Assembly (NCBI GenBank): GCA_959603585.1
Contig: CAUGYD010000010.1
Coordinates: 1 to 64,000 of the forward strand
Length of the DNA stretch: 64,000 nucleotides
Reading direction: 5' to 3'
Source of the DNA: Scatosoma sp900555925
GTDB lineage: Bacteria; Bacillota; Clostridia; Christensenellales; Borkfalkiaceae
Under the pieces are notes generated by a model. That model saw only the letters and a program-made list of their open reading frames with translations. It did not search any database and had not been told where the DNA came from. Position numbers and translations under genes: made by a program. Of this stretch, positions 27,410 through 36,858 are shown in pieces; the first letter of the stretch is position 1; each line of letters opens with the position of its first letter.

Positions 27410-28381
27410 TTATTCCTTCAAACCGCCCATCGAAATGTTGCCCATCAATTTATTCCTGAAACACAGGAAGATGATGAACATCGGTAAACTGACGATCAAA
27501 GCCCCTGCAAGTTTCATCGGAATATTCGATACGTCCGCCTTATAAGAGTTGGAATAGTTGATTAATCCGACTGCTAAAACGGGATGGCTCGGCAAAAACA
27601 GCGTCGGGCCTTCGTATTCGTTCCATTTCCCTACAAATACCAAAAGTGCTATCGTCAGGAACATTTTACTTGCCATGGGCAAAGCGATGCGAAAATATAC
27701 CGAGTAGTTGTTCGCTCCGTCCACCTTCGCCGCGTCCATATAGTCCTGCGGCATCGTAGAGAAGGTAGCAAAAAATACAAGATAGTACATACTGACTATA
27801 TTTGCCGTCATCAACACATATAATCCGAGATTGTCATAATATCCGAACCACCTTGCGAACAACAGCTGAGAAGGTCCGTTTCCTATAATCGGCAGTACCA
27901 TGGCCGTCATGATTGCAACATAGATTACCTTGCTGGACTTATATTTATAGCGCGCGGTAGCATATCCTGCGGTGCATTGTAAAAAAGTTCCCCACAATGC
28001 ACCCAGCAGGGCATAGACGACCGAGTTCAAGAACATTCTCCAAAATCCCAGCGTAATGTTTCCCGTCGGGCTTTGCACCTGTACGTTTCCGATTTCATAA
28101 AATGCCGTAGCATAGTTTTCCCACAGCCATTTTTTCGGGAAACCCCAAGGATCGATTTCAAAAGACAAGGGACTTTTTACAGAGTTATATATCGCCCAGA
28201 AAAACATTCCGAAAAACGAGAAAGTATACAAAATCAAAAAGACAATGAGACAAATCTTAAATACGGAAAATCTCTGTCCGTCTTTTATTCTGTTTTCCTT
28301 CTTGACTATCTGTTTTCGGCTCAGTTCCGTTTCCTTTCGGAACAGTCTCTTTATCCGTTCCGTAACACCTGATAATTTCAT
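27410..28381 (-). CDS. Sugar ABC transporter permease (CUT1, MalG/YtcP type)
   Basis: 323 residues with six membrane helices; a 40-residue charged N-terminal tail precedes FKICLIVFLILYTFSFFG. The coupling loop is MDAAKVDGANNYSVYFRIALP and the C-terminus NISMGGLKE is typical of this permease type. AAGGAGG precedes the ATG. It pairs with 28398-29327 and with the binding protein at 29340-30817. Confidence 0.92.
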   Translation of the reverse strand: MKLSGVTERIKRLFRKETELSRKQIVKKENRIKDGQRFSVFKICLIVFLILYTFSFFGMFFWAIYNSVKSPLSFEIDPWGFPKKWLWENYATAFYEIGNVQVQSPTGNITLGFWRMFLNSVVYALLGALWGTFLQCTAGYATARYKYKSSKVIYVAIMTAMVLPIIGNGPSQLLFARWFGYYDNLGLYVLMTANIVSMYYLVFFATFSTMPQDYMDAAKVDGANNYSVYFRIALPMASKMFLTIALLVFVGKWNEYEGPTLFLPSHPVLAVGLINYSNSYKADVSNIPMKLAGALIVSLPMFIIFLCFRNKLMGNISMGGLKE

Positions 28382-28397
28382 CGTCCGTCCTCCTTTC

Positions 28398-29327
28398 TCA
28401 TTCCGTCGAAGGCCCGAATTTTGTCATGAGCCAACGCACCAAAAATGTCAAGGGGATGACGATAGCGGTGAAAAACAAGCCCATAGCCGATAATTGCGTG
28501 TAATTGTCATAGCCTGCATTCAACACGGAAACGAACAGATAATAGCCGACGTTCATCAAAGAGCTGTCCGCTTCTAAGCCATAGAACAGATACAGGCTCA
28601 TGTTATTCGAGAAAAATCCTGCTACGCCGACCGTTACGAACGTGACGAACGTCGGATATATGGAAGGCAAGGTAATACAGAAAAATTCACGCATGAAGCC
28701 CACGCCCTCCAATTTTGCGGATTCAATTACCGATTCATTGATTTGCTCCATCGAGCCCAAATATAACAGCATGTTTCCGCCCAATCCGAACCAAATATTA
28801 TAGATCAGAATCGTCAGAAACGCCGAATCGGGATTGGTCAAAAGCCCGACTACGTATTTTCCCGTAATCACTTCCGCAAGGGCGGGAAAGCCTACATCGG
28901 CAATCTGCTTGAAAATGGCAATCATGACCGTACCGGAAATTACGCACGGAGCAAAAAGCATAACCTTGAAAAAGCCCGAACCGGCGCACTTTTTGTATAT
29001 GTAATACGCGACTATCAGTCCGAGGAACAGCCCCACCGTCAGCGAAAAGCCCCATATAAAAAAGGAATTTACGAACATATCGACAAACATCGGCTCACTG
29101 ATTAATTTCCCGAACATTAAATCGATCGTCTTCAAACCGTTCCATACGTAGCCCTGCGTCATATCGTAACGCTCGAATGCCAAAGCGAAAGAATTTATAT
29201 TCATTGCGAAGTAAAAAATTACAAATTGCAAAACGGGCCAAGCTATCAGCGTAAGATAGCACACCATATCCTGCACCTTTTCACTGCGCAATTTTTTATT
29301 TTTTCTTTCCTTGATTGTTATTGTCAT
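28398..29327 (-). CDS. Sugar ABC transporter permease (CUT1, MalF/UgpA type)
   Basis: 309 residues with six membrane helices. The cytoplasmic loop ESAKLEGVGFMREFFCITLP lacks the usual Ala-Ala pair (SAKLEG instead of AAxxDG) but is still recognisable. FGLGGNMLLYLGSMEQI precedes it. GGGGAGG lies before the ATG. It is the partner of the permease at 27410. Confidence 0.9.
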   Translation of the reverse strand: MTITIKERKNKKLRSEKVQDMVCYLTLIAWPVLQFVIFYFAMNINSFALAFERYDMTQGYVWNGLKTIDLMFGKLISEPMFVDMFVNSFFIWGFSLTVGLFLGLIVAYYIYKKCAGSGFFKVMLFAPCVISGTVMIAIFKQIADVGFPALAEVITGKYVVGLLTNPDSAFLTILIYNIWFGLGGNMLLYLGSMEQINESVIESAKLEGVGFMREFFCITLPSIYPTFVTFVTVGVAGFFSNNMSLYLFYGLEADSSLMNVGYYLFVSVLNAGYDNYTQLSAMGLFFTAIVIPLTFLVRWLMTKFGPSTE

Positions 29328-29339
29328 ACGCCTCCCCCG

Positions 29340-30817
29340 TCATTGCTTATCGAAAGGGCCCGCCGAAGAAGTCCAACGTTCCTGCGTGTAATATTTCGTA
29401 AATCCCTCAAAATATTCCTTTGCCGACAGCTTGGAATTGCCGTAAAACGCCCTCGACGGATACCCCTGCGTCGAACCGTCTACAAACTGCGCCGTCCAAT
29501 ATTTGCCCATGGAAATCCCCGTGCGCTTATAATTGGGAGAAGTGGAGAAGTCGGGAACGAATACGGCATGTTGGGCAATATCGTACAGAGATTGTCCATA
29601 GTTGGACATCTTTGACTTTTCTTCGTCCGTCATCGTGTACGTATACGGTTTCATGGAATTCGTTATCTGAGAAAACTCTACCAAGGATTCCTGCGTATGG
29701 CAGAATTGAAGAAATTCCAACGCAAGCGGTATCTTAAATTCGGCTATATTCGCATTTACAAAACACGCTGCGCTCTGCTCCTGTATGGTATAGGGTTCCC
29801 CCACCTGCTCCTCCGTCGCTTTCGGCAGCGGCATCATCGCAAATCTTCTGTTTTCCTTCGCCGCAGGAGCCCCGTACATCTCCTCCATTTCCTCGAACGT
29901 AGGATTTGCTTCGTTCTCCCACCAGCTTCCGTCGATAATCATCGCCGTATCCTTTATCGAGCCTTCAAATTTACTGAGCAGAAAGGTTCTCTGTGCGCTC
30001 AAATGGTCATAGGCAGTCGAAAAACAGCGCGATTCGTCATAATAGTTTTTATTTGCAATAATATCGTGTAAAAAGTTAAGTGCGTAATATCTTCCCGCAG
30101 AACTCGTCAACAGTTTATACACGGTTTCAGGCACCAAATCTTCTTCGTACAGTTCCAAGCTCCCGTCCGCGTTAATGCTCTTTACCAATTTATCCGCATG
30201 CCCTTCAAAATCGCGGAAAATTTTTGACTGCGCCGCTCCGTCCAAATTCACCTGCATGTTTTCAAGGAAAGAAAGCAGGTATTCGTGAACGCTTCCCGAC
30301 CAGATAAACGGAGTAATTCCGCTGCGTACCATTTTGTCGCACAACTTGAAAAAATCGTCAAACGTCGCGGGCAATCCGTTGTCGTATGCCGTGTCGGGAT
30401 CGCCGTCCGGACCGGGGGAACGAGGATCGTCGGGACCGCGCACAAAGCCGTCCGAATCACCGTAGCCTTCCGCCGCAAAATAGAAATTTTCCTCCTCAAA
30501 CATATCCACATCGTAACCACGTCGTCGTTCTGCGAATTGTCGTTTAGAAGAGAAATAAGTTCTCCATTGACGTAACTTTTCTTCACTTTTACCGTCACGC
30601 CGAGAGCAGAAGAAAATTCCTCGGCCATTTCGTCCAGCCACTTTGTTCCGAAGCCTGCTTCGTAACAAATGACACTGATAGAACCGGAAGGCTTACCGCC
30701 TGCACTGTTGTTTCCTCCGCTGTTTCTATTTCCCACTCCACAGGAAGCGGCGGAAGCGGTGCACGCAAAACAAAGCAAAAAGCAACCTAATTTTTTTAAT
30801 ATACCCGTTTGTTTCAT
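29340..30817 (-). pseudogene. Sugar-binding lipoprotein with a one-base frameshift
   Basis: The N-terminus is in one frame from ATG 30817 (AAGGAG upstream): signal peptide ending SAASC, then SISVICYEAGFGTKWLDE and LNDNSQNDDV. Near 30513-30519 the coding frame changes, and the remainder (DVDMFEEENFYFAAEGYGD, then PATFDDFFKLCDKMV to the end) continues in the next frame. Adding one base in GTGGTTACG would restore one protein of about 490 residues, the normal size for a MalE/UgpB-type binding protein. It lies between the TIM-barrel lipoprotein and the permeases. The shift may be a real mutation or an assembly error; there is no long homopolymer at the site. Confidence 0.8.
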
Positions 30818-30852
30818 ACGATCTCCTTATTTGTTTTTTTATCTACGTGGCT

Positions 30853-32175
30853 TTAAGCGACGGGAATCATAAACACGCCTTCGCCCACTCCGAGTTCAAG
30901 CTCAAACCGATTGTCGAGGACCTGATAATCATAAGCTATGCCTTTTTTGTATACTCTTACCTTAGAAGCGTCCTTAAATTCAAGGCTTACGGTATTTTTG
31001 AGTCCGTATGCCGGATCCGTGAAATTCACAACAACGAGTCCGTCATAGCCGGCCTTATCCTTAAATTGTCCGATAAGCGCGTCCTGAGTCGCTTGTGCTC
31101 CTTTCAACGCATCTATCGAAGAAAGAGGATTATTGAGGCCGTCGAAATTCATATTGTAATCTTGTTCGCTTTGCGTACCAAGAATAGGCATTGTGCCGTT
31201 CCAATCGAAGTTGAGATAAACGTGGTCAAAATTCAACATTTCGCGATTGACCGTTTTTGCATAATCGTAGACGGGATAGGTTTTTCCCGATTCCTCCGCG
31301 TCCACGCAGGAATTAGAGAAATCTTCGAGTATCGACGTCCTATATGTAAAGTATGTAAATGCCTTAACTCCGAAAGCCATATAAACATAAAACTGCCAAC
31401 GGAGATCCTCTTCATTCACAGCTCGATAAGTATAGTGTTCCGTGGCTTGAAGAAAGAAATGTGGAATTGCGTTGACTCTTTTCGCCTGCGTTGCAACGGT
31501 CTCTATACAGTTGAGCCAATTCGACCGAAGCGCACTTCCGCCGTCCTTTCCCTTATCCAACGGATAAATATCTGCTGACAGGTATCGATGCCCGTCCTCC
31601 ACCTTTGTAAGAACTTTATCCACGTATTCCGCGACATATTCATTATAGGTATGTCCCTCGAAAGTGCTCGTCGCGGAATTGGGATAGAGATTTGCAAAAA
31701 CATCTATTTTGGAGCCATATTTTTCGACATGCTCTTCCGCGAGCTCAGCTATCCTTTCAATATTGGAAAAATAGGGTTCATCCCAATAATTGATTGCCGT
31801 AACGGCGGGGAATTTAGAATAATCCGTCTTGTCTGCTGCCCAAGATTCAGCCGCATATTCCATCGTAGCGGCATTTCCCAAAGTGAGAATCGTTTTTAAT
31901 CCCACCTGTTCGCAATACCCGAGTACGTCGGCATAACCCTGAGTTCCCCGCTTGACAAACAAATCGTCCAAGAACATAAATGTCAGCCCCATATCCTTGG
32001 CTAATTGATAATCCTCCAAGGTAGGAAGCGGTGCGTCCCACCCGCCTATCAGCATTTCTTTGTCGTCTGTATAAACGGGGAAAGGCTTACTACCGGAGTC
32101 GCCGCAGCCCGCGGCGCCCAAAGCGCTAAATGCAATCGTACCAGTGAGCAACATACAGATTAATTTTCTCCTCAT
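30853..32175 (-). CDS. Glycosidase-like TIM-barrel lipoprotein
   Basis: 440 residues from ATG 32175 (GGAG 9 bases upstream). The signal peptide ends GAAGC. The body looks like a (beta/alpha)8 barrel of the GH42/GH39-like kind: LIGGWDAPLPTLEDYQLAKD, GLTFMFLDDLF, INYWDEPYFSNIERIAE with an acidic pair at the barrel-strand position, YLSADIYPLD, FFLQATEHYT and AFTYFTYRT. A small beta domain at the end (VSLEFKDASKVRVYKKG) resembles the C-terminal part of such enzymes. It is encoded between the first permease pair and the binding protein, so it is probably the exo-enzyme that prepares the transported glycan. The family number is not assigned. Confidence 0.65.
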   Translation of the reverse strand: MRRKLICMLLTGTIAFSALGAAGCGDSGSKPFPVYTDDKEMLIGGWDAPLPTLEDYQLAKDMGLTFMFLDDLFVKRGTQGYADVLGYCEQVGLKTILTLGNAATMEYAAESWAADKTDYSKFPAVTAINYWDEPYFSNIERIAELAEEHVEKYGSKIDVFANLYPNSATSTFEGHTYNEYVAEYVDKVLTKVEDGHRYLSADIYPLDKGKDGGSALRSNWLNCIETVATQAKRVNAIPHFFLQATEHYTYRAVNEEDLRWQFYVYMAFGVKAFTYFTYRTSILEDFSNSCVDAEESGKTYPVYDYAKTVNREMLNFDHVYLNFDWNGTMPILGTQSEQDYNMNFDGLNNPLSSIDALKGAQATQDALIGQFKDKAGYDGLVVVNFTDPAYGLKNTVSLEFKDASKVRVYKKGIAYDYQVLDNRFELELGVGEGVFMIPVA

Positions 32176-32195
32176 CAAGAATCTCCTTTTATTTT

Positions 32196-33053
32196 TTATC
32201 CTTTTAATCCGCCCGAAAGCGAAATATCCATAATAGAATTTTGAAAAATGGCAAATAGAACGACAATGGGTATCATACTCATCAATATTCCCGCGAATAA
32301 AACGGGCATATCCAAATTCCGTGTATTGATGATTTGATACATATACAGTCCGGACGAAAGAGTGGGGAAATTTTTCAAAAACAACAACGGAGTAGTATAA
32401 TCGTTCCAGAAATTAATAGAAGAGACAATTGCAAGTGCTGAAACCACGGGAATCGCCTGCGGAAGCATAATTTTCAGAAAACAGGTGAAATGTCCAGCCC
32501 CGTCGATAAACCCCGCTTCGATATAGCTCGAAGGCAAAGATTTGAAAAAGGAATACAAAACCATAAAGTTGAATCCGAATCCCCCCGCAAATGCGAGCAA
32601 AAGCAACGGAGATTCGATAATTCCGAGCGCCGTATAGACTTTGAACTGTGCAGGCATAGCCCCTACGATCGGAATCATCATGGTGACGAGGGCAATCCAA
32701 TAAATCGTTTGTCCCCCGGGGAATTTATATTTTGCAACGACATATGCTACCATAGTAGACACGGCCATCCCCAAAAATACGCCGCCTACCGTATACCATA
32801 TAGAATTAAAAAGCATGTCAAACATGTTGTTCCCTTCTATATCCAACGCCTTAAACGCCTTTATATAATTTCCAAATTCCCACGTTTCGGGCAAAGCCAC
32901 CTTGCTGGTCAGCATATATTCCGTCGAAGTTTTTAAGGAGGATAAAAAGGCCCAAACCAAAGGGTACAATAGGCTAATGGCATATATGAGAAAAAAAACG
33001 AAAATTATGACCGAAAGTGCATTTTTACCGATATGCTTCTTTTTAGACATCAA
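32196..33053 (-). CDS. Sugar ABC transporter permease (CUT1, MalG type)
   Basis: 285 residues with six membrane helices starting LSVIIFVFFLIYAISLLYPL. The coupling loop is IEAGFIDGAGHFTCFLKIMLP and the C-terminus SGGLKG is typical. It overlaps the upstream permease by 4 bases. It is the second permease of a pair that has no clear binding protein of its own; the TIM-barrel lipoprotein follows it instead. Confidence 0.9.
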   Translation of the reverse strand: MMSKKKHIGKNALSVIIFVFFLIYAISLLYPLVWAFLSSLKTSTEYMLTSKVALPETWEFGNYIKAFKALDIEGNNMFDMLFNSIWYTVGGVFLGMAVSTMVAYVVAKYKFPGGQTIYWIALVTMMIPIVGAMPAQFKVYTALGIIESPLLLLAFAGGFGFNFMVLYSFFKSLPSSYIEAGFIDGAGHFTCFLKIMLPQAIPVVSALAIVSSINFWNDYTTPLLFLKNFPTLSSGLYMYQIINTRNLDMPVLFAGILMSMIPIVVLFAIFQNSIMDISLSGGLKG

Positions 33054-34018
33054 TATTCTACCTCCGGGTCAAGACGTTTGAAAATAGCTCTGACGGCGAT
33101 AACGATAGGAATACTTACTGCCGTAAAGAAAATTCCGATTGCCGCAGGATACTCCAAGGCAGCTCCCGTTTGCGTCTTTTGAAAGATAAAAAAGGCAATC
33201 GTAGTGGTGTCGTTTCCCCCGGCCACCGTTCCCGCTTCGCTGAACAGTAAAATCGGGCCACTGCTATTAAACAGACCTGTAAAGGCTAAAATGATTGTCA
33301 TGGAAACGGTCGGCCAAACCATGGGCGTAATAATATAAAATAGTTCATGAAATTTGTTCCCGCCGTCGATTTGACATGCTTCGAGGACCTCCGTCGGAAT
33401 CCTTTTCATAGCTCCCTGATATAAAATCATATTGATTCCGAGCCCCGTCCATATTGTATAGATAATAATCGTCGGGGTAGCAGTCCTCGAATCCCCTAAA
33501 AGCGGAGGCATCTGATATCCGAAAACTTTATCCAAAAGCATATATAAGGGCCCGAATGTCGAAATTAGGTTTTTGAAAACCGTAACGTAAACGACAGCAG
33601 ATATAATGGAAGGGAGAAAAAATACGACTCTGAATACTCCGTAACCACGAATTTGCTTAAATAACAGGTAAGAGACAAAATAAGAAACCGGAATCATTAA
33701 AAAAATATTCGTCGCAAAATATTTCAGAGTATTCCTCACCGCTATTCCTACGGTAGAATTCGGAAGCGCAAATTCTTTGAACATGCTCTTGAAATTTCCC
33801 AACGACCAAACATACTGTTCGACGTAGTTTTCATCATATCCGATAAATTCTTGAAAGGCGAGTAAAATTGAATTGAGATTGACCGCCACATAAAAGACGA
33901 TAAAATTGACAATCGCCAAAGAAACCATTAAATATACAAAGATATATTTACTCTTTCTAAATGCCTTCGGCATATCGTCAAATTGTTTCATATAATTTTG
34001 AAAAAATTTACTCTTCAT
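33050..34018 (-). CDS. Sugar ABC transporter permease (CUT1, MalF type)
   Basis: 322 residues with membrane helices. The loop LEACQIDGGNKFHELFYIITP fits the EAA consensus. First gene of the second sugar operon, about 80 bases after a consensus promoter; GGAGAG precedes ATG 34018. This permease pair has only distant similarity to the pair at 27410-29327, so the operon carries two different transporters or one was recruited later. Confidence 0.9.
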   Translation of the reverse strand: MKSKFFQNYMKQFDDMPKAFRKSKYIFVYLMVSLAIVNFIVFYVAVNLNSILLAFQEFIGYDENYVEQYVWSLGNFKSMFKEFALPNSTVGIAVRNTLKYFATNIFLMIPVSYFVSYLLFKQIRGYGVFRVVFFLPSIISAVVYVTVFKNLISTFGPLYMLLDKVFGYQMPPLLGDSRTATPTIIIYTIWTGLGINMILYQGAMKRIPTEVLEACQIDGGNKFHELFYIITPMVWPTVSMTIILAFTGLFNSSGPILLFSEAGTVAGGNDTTTIAFFIFQKTQTGAALEYPAAIGIFFTAVSIPIVIAVRAIFKRLDPEVEY

Positions 34019-34096
34019 TTGGCTCTCCTTAAACTATCGTTTTTTAATATTGAGTATATACATTTTTTATTTACCTTCTTTTCCCAAACTATTTTC

Positions 34097-34124
34097 ATTA
34101 TATCATAAATTTTTTAGGTGTCAA
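34097..34124 (-). promoter_or_regulatory. Promoter of the second sugar operon
   Basis: On the minus strand TTGACA (34119-34124), a 16-base spacer and TATAAT (34097-34102) are both perfect hexamers. Confidence 0.8.
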
Positions 34125-34270
34125 TATGAAAAAGGCTTCGGTTTTCTTACTTTTTGAATGTCATTTATTACAATAATATTGAAATACTTATTTTGAGAAT
34201 AACGTTTAATGTAAATTTTATTATACATAAATGAGTTGTCGAGAAAAATTTTAACATTTTTTCTATTTAC

Positions 34271-34299
34271 TTGAAAAAAATAAAATTTTATGTTATAAT
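34271..34299 (+). promoter_or_regulatory. Promoter of the ArsR-like regulator
   Basis: TTGAAA (34271-34276), a 17-base spacer and TATAAT (34294-34299) lie 38 bases before the ATG. The 318-base interval between the two divergent genes is very AT-rich and holds only these two promoters. Confidence 0.75.
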
Positions 34300-34336
34300 A
34301 TTTTTGGAAATTTGGCTTAAAAAAGTTAGGTGAATT

Positions 34337-35290
34337 ATGGACAAACAAATGGAAGCTGAAAATATTCTCAATTATAGGTTATCAGACCCGACAGACGAAA
34401 GGGATATTTGTCGTTTGGGAAGAGCTTTATCCGTACCCGAACGACTTAAAATCTTGCGTGTTTTACAAGAAAAGCCTTATAGTATCGTCGAGATTGCCTC
34501 CCTCCTCGACCTGCCTGTTTCCTCTGTCTCTTTTCATGTCAATGTATTGGAAGAGGCCAAACTAATCCGAATAGAATATAAACCTGCACAGAAAGGACAC
34601 ATGAAACTTTGCAGTCTCGGAACCATTCTCTCCACCGTATTTTTTACAAAAGTCAAAGAGACCGTAGAAGACGAAATCAAAGTTGAAGTTCCCGTTGGCT
34701 GTTATTCCAGATGCGAAGTTTCCAAAGCATATTTGGCTGACGGAAACGGCTTTATTTTTAGAGAGAATTCTTCCTCATATATGCTATTTTCGCCCGAAAG
34801 AATTAAAGGCCAGCTCTTTTCCTTCCAATCGGGTTTCGTCACCTATAATTTTCCCAATTTGTTTATACTTGATCGTAATCGCCGTAGGCTATCCTTTTCA
34901 TTTGAATGTTGTTCAGAAGCACCTTATTATCGCGAAAATTGGCCCAGCGATATTACTGTATGGATAAACGACGTAGAAATAGCGACCTATTGTTCCCCAG
35001 GCGATTTTGGAGGAAAGCGCGGAATTTATACTCCGAGCTATTGGCAAATTAACAGCACTCAATTCGGTCTTTTGAAGAAATTTTCAATAGATGACGAGGG
35101 GTGTTATATCGATGATATTACAGATAATAAAAATCATCGCTTTGATGATCTACATTTAGATACAGCAAAATGTATCGAATTAAAAATCGGAATTAAAGAG
35201 GATGCCAAACATATGGGCGGTATCAATATTTTCGGAAAAGAATTTGGTAATTTTCATCAAGATATTCTCATGACACTATCTCGAAGTTAA
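34337..35290 (+). CDS. ArsR-type winged-helix regulator with a C-terminal sensor domain
   Basis: 317 residues. Residues 22-110 form a winged helix of the ArsR type (LSVPERLKILRVLQEKPYSIVEIASLLDL, SSVSFHVNVLEEAKLIR). Residues 115-317 form a beta-rich domain (DITVWINDVEIATYCSPGDFGG, RGIYTPSYWQINSTQFGLLK) seen in clostridial regulators beside sugar operons and likely to bind sugar or lectin-like ligands. No metal-binding cysteine motif of classical ArsR is present. It is divergent from the operon it probably controls. AGGTG precedes the ATG. Confidence 0.8.
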   Translation: MDKQMEAENILNYRLSDPTDERDICRLGRALSVPERLKILRVLQEKPYSIVEIASLLDLPVSSVSFHVNVLEEAKLIRIEYKPAQKGHMKLCSLGTILSTVFFTKVKETVEDEIKVEVPVGCYSRCEVSKAYLADGNGFIFRENSSSYMLFSPERIKGQLFSFQSGFVTYNFPNLFILDRNRRRLSFSFECCSEAPYYRENWPSDITVWINDVEIATYCSPGDFGGKRGIYTPSYWQINSTQFGLLKKFSIDDEGCYIDDITDNKNHRFDDLHLDTAKCIELKIGIKEDAKHMGGINIFGKEFGNFHQDILMTLSRS

Positions 35291-35330
35291 TAACAACTGA
35301 TTTGATTATTTATCGATAAAACTTTAATAA

Positions 35331-35352
35331 AATCCCCCACTAGTGGGGGATT
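35331..35352. repeat. 22-bp perfect palindrome
   Basis: AATCCCCCACT and AGTGGGGGATT form a perfect 11+11 palindrome, 40 bases after the regulator stop. It may be the terminus of the IS200/IS605 relic next to it or a terminator for the regulator; the T tract is short. Confidence 0.55.
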
Positions 35353-35354
35353 TA

Positions 35355-35567
35355 GAATTCGACTTAAAGGCGCAAATACCGACGGAGTACTTAAATCTAC
35401 TTCCAATTTCTTTTTTTCGCATAGTTCCTCCAATATTTTCCCTATTTCTGCGCACAACACCTCGTAGATTATTGTTCCAGAATATTTTTAGGTAAATATA
35501 GGTATTGCCCCTTCCATATCGTGTAAACTAAACTATTTGTGCCATTATTTTGATTTTTCAATTCCAT
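35355..35567 (-). pseudogene. tnpA: IS200/IS605 TnpA relic B, N-terminal part
   Basis: From ATG 35567 the frame reads MELKNQNNGTNSLVYTIWKG, the usual NSLxxTxW start of Y1 transposases, followed by a stop, then IGKILEELCEKKKLEV, which is the next conserved helix. Everything after that helix, including the HUH pair and Tyr, is lost. A CTTTGTG...CACAAAG hairpin at about 35572-35624 resembles the left-end hairpin of relic A. It is inactive. Confidence 0.7.
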
Positions 35568-35729
35568 GTTCTCTTTGTGCTATTCTCATGTATGATTGGC
35601 GGCCTTACATATATAACACAAAGGGGCTTTTTGTATATTTTACACAGCTTGAAGTTAAAACCTTTTTTTGACGACCAGCATAGCCCGTTTTTAACAAAAC
35701 TCCGGTTCTCGGCGTTCTTGTTCTGTTAT
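35568..35729. other. Remainder of the IS200/IS605 relic and intergenic DNA
   Basis: AT-rich sequence with the end hairpin of the relic. I see no gene. Confidence 0.35.
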
Positions 35730-35763
35730 AAAAAACAGCGGACAAGATTGTCCGCTGTTTTTT
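35730..35763. terminator. Bidirectional terminator
   Basis: A6 CAGCGGACAA-GA-TTGTCCGCTG T6: a 10-bp GC-rich stem with A/T runs on both sides. It serves the leftward kinase operon ending at 35791 and any rightward transcripts. Confidence 0.88.
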
Positions 35764-35790
35764 GGTCTTATTTTTCAATTCTATTTAATT

Positions 35791-36858
35791 CTATTTTATG
35801 GCCTTTTCGACCATTTTTCCCATTTCGCCGAACTGTTTTTCCATTTCTCCCGCGAGCGCCAACTGTGTACGGCAACGGACGAGATTATGTTCGGGATATT
35901 TGATCGCGAAATACGTATCGCCCGAAAGATAATCAGTCAAAAAACGCATGCCGCATTCCACCGTCATGAGATACGCACCATAGGGAAATAATTCCTTCTC
36001 TTTTTCGGTAATACTGTCTTTCACCGCACCGCAGTAACCCTTGGCATAAGCCTCGAAAAGCCCGATATCGAAATGCACCTTTTCAAGATCCTTTTCGTCC
36101 TCTGCCGCGGTAGATGCCCCGAAACGAATGGAATCGCCGAAATCGTAAAGCATGGAGCCCGGCATAATCGTATCGAGATCGATGACCGCGCGCGCTTCGT
36201 TCGTCTTTTCGTCCATGAGTATATTGTTCAGCTTCGTATCGTTATGCGTGACCCGAAGAGGCAAACTCCCGTCCGCAAGCCCCTCTGTAACGTTCGCATA
36301 CGTGTCCTTGTGTGACAGCAAAAAGTCTATTTCCCGCTTGCATTCTTTTGCACGTCCGCATTTATCCGATTCCAGCGCCGCGAGAAAATCGCGGAACCGT
36401 TTGGGAGTATCGTGGAAATGCGGGATTGTCTCCGTCAACAGGGAAGCATCGAATTCCGCAAGATAATTCTGAAATTCGCCGAACGCTTTACCCGAATTGA
36501 AAAACACTCTCTTATCCGTGACCTGCTGATACGTGACCGTATTTTCAATAAACGCATATACGCGGTAACATTCTTCCCCTTTGAGAAACGCTTTACCGTC
36601 TTTTGTGGGAATGACGTCCAGCGTCTCCACGCCGCGTTTTTTCAAATGTTCCGTCACGCGGCAAATATTGCGCATGAGATTATCGGGATCGGGAAATACG
36701 CGCGTATTCATCTTTTGCATGATATAGCGCTTTTCCGTCGTCGTCACGAGTAAAGTCAAATTGATATGTCCCTCTCCGTAAGGACGAATATCCGTCACTT
36801 CTCCTTCGAGAGAAAAGTTTTCCGCCGCAGGCTTATAAGTCTTTATACATTCCGTCAT
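35791..36858 (-). CDS. nahK: N-acetylhexosamine 1-kinase-like phosphotransferase
   Basis: 355 residues of the aminoglycoside-phosphotransferase fold. Nucleotide-binding INLTLLVTTTEKRYIMQKMN, catalytic loop RVTHNDTKLNNIL and metal-binding AVIDLDTIMPG are all present. These sequences, and pairing with a sugar nucleotidyltransferase, match the NahK (LnpB) group that phosphorylates GlcNAc and GalNAc at C1. The gene overlaps the upstream nucleotidyltransferase by 26 bases; ATG 36858 is kept because GGAGGG lies 8 bases before it. Probable role: cytoplasmic salvage of HexNAc from host glycans. Other anomeric sugar kinases of the fold cannot be excluded. Confidence 0.75.
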   Translation of the reverse strand: MTECIKTYKPAAENFSLEGEVTDIRPYGEGHINLTLLVTTTEKRYIMQKMNTRVFPDPDNLMRNICRVTEHLKKRGVETLDVIPTKDGKAFLKGEECYRVYAFIENTVTYQQVTDKRVFFNSGKAFGEFQNYLAEFDASLLTETIPHFHDTPKRFRDFLAALESDKCGRAKECKREIDFLLSHKDTYANVTEGLADGSLPLRVTHNDTKLNNILMDEKTNEARAVIDLDTIMPGSMLYDFGDSIRFGASTAAEDEKDLEKVHFDIGLFEAYAKGYCGAVKDSITEKEKELFPYGAYLMTVECGMRFLTDYLSGDTYFAIKYPEHNLVRCRTQLALAGEMEKQFGEMGKMVEKAIK

